NCBI RefSeq assembly: GCF_013618625.1
Contig: NZ_JABRWO010000001.1
Coordinates: 372,001 to 436,000 of the forward strand
Reading direction: 5' to 3'
DNA: 64,000 bases
Origin: Bremerella alba
Lineage (GTDB): Bacteria > Planctomycetota > Planctomycetia > Pirellulales > Pirellulaceae
The notes under the pieces were generated by a model that made no database searches, was not told where the DNA came from, and saw nothing but the letters and a program-made list of their open reading frames with translations. Shown in pieces: positions 63,976 through 64,000 of the stretch; the stretch's first letter is position 1; every line of letters starts with the position of its first letter. Made by a program: the position numbers and the translations under genes.

Positions 63976-64000
63976 CATGTTACTTTCCACTTTATTTATT

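Overview
The window reads as chromosome of a planctomycete, most likely family Pirellulaceae (Blastopirellula, Bremerella or Rhodopirellula type). This rests on gene content: three DUF1559 proteins with prepilin-like N termini, a Tat-exported DUF1501 protein, a YTV-repeat surface protein, MJ0042-type zinc-ribbon membrane proteins, an FG-GAP/VCBS repeat secreted protein, two Gfo/Idh/MocA oxidoreductases and several secreted proteins of no known family. Genes are loosely packed, often single, and separated by clear hairpin terminators. I saw no phage, transposase, integrase, CRISPR array, restriction system or rRNA.

Layout. 1-5026 (minus strand): a likely operon of hisF, a PilT-type ATPase, a GspE/PilB-like protein that has lost its ATPase motifs, a CvpA-like membrane protein and a DUF4190-like protein cut by the window edge. 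5264-7977: an FMN azoreductase and a DinG-type helicase, convergent. 8179-10404: three tandem paralogues with an N-terminal zinc ribbon and C-terminal membrane helices. 10496-14708: two Gfo/Idh/MocA oxidoreductases flanking a VOC protein and an FG-GAP protein. 14799-16346 (minus): a DUF1559 protein followed by a lipoprotein. 16828-18625: two overlapping paralogous membrane proteins. 18816-23171: a WD40-like secreted protein, an unknown protein, EpmA and an NRDE/TANGO2-family protein. 24009-29995: DUF2750, FabH, PepF and small unknown genes, one of them apparently frameshifted. 30231-31332: three small secreted proteins of biased composition. 31357-37272: a secreted metzincin, a secreted unknown protein, a TIM-barrel isomerase and a secreted HEXXH protease fused to leucine-rich repeats. 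37332-40405: a creatininase-family protein, tRNA-His, a DUF1653 protein and the YTV-repeat protein. 40690-45701: a degenerate NarL-type histidine kinase, lutABC, and two unknown genes. 46104-54899: DUF1501, a hybrid GAF/PAS histidine kinase, an exported catalase-peroxidase and a large conserved protein of unknown function. 55008-60867: a TPR protein, a lipoprotein, a basic small protein, RlmN, a MOSC protein and an atypical orphan reading frame. 61026-63881: two related DUF1559 proteins, the last apparently highly expressed.

How the genes fit together. Three themes recur. The first is a pilus/pseudopilus theme: an active PilT ATPase, a probable pseudo-ATPase and several prepilin-like DUF1559 proteins. 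The second is cell-surface and secreted proteins: YTV repeats, metalloproteases, small Gly/Tyr/His-rich proteins and lipoproteins. The third is carbon and redox metabolism: lutABC for lactate, azoreductase, exported KatG and sugar oxidoreductases. No single locus is clearly a new defence or mobile system. The strongest leads are the catalytically dead GspE-like protein coupled to PilT, the paired membrane paralogues, the REP-like inverted repeats, the lutC antisense overlap and the atypical reading frame at 60295-60867.
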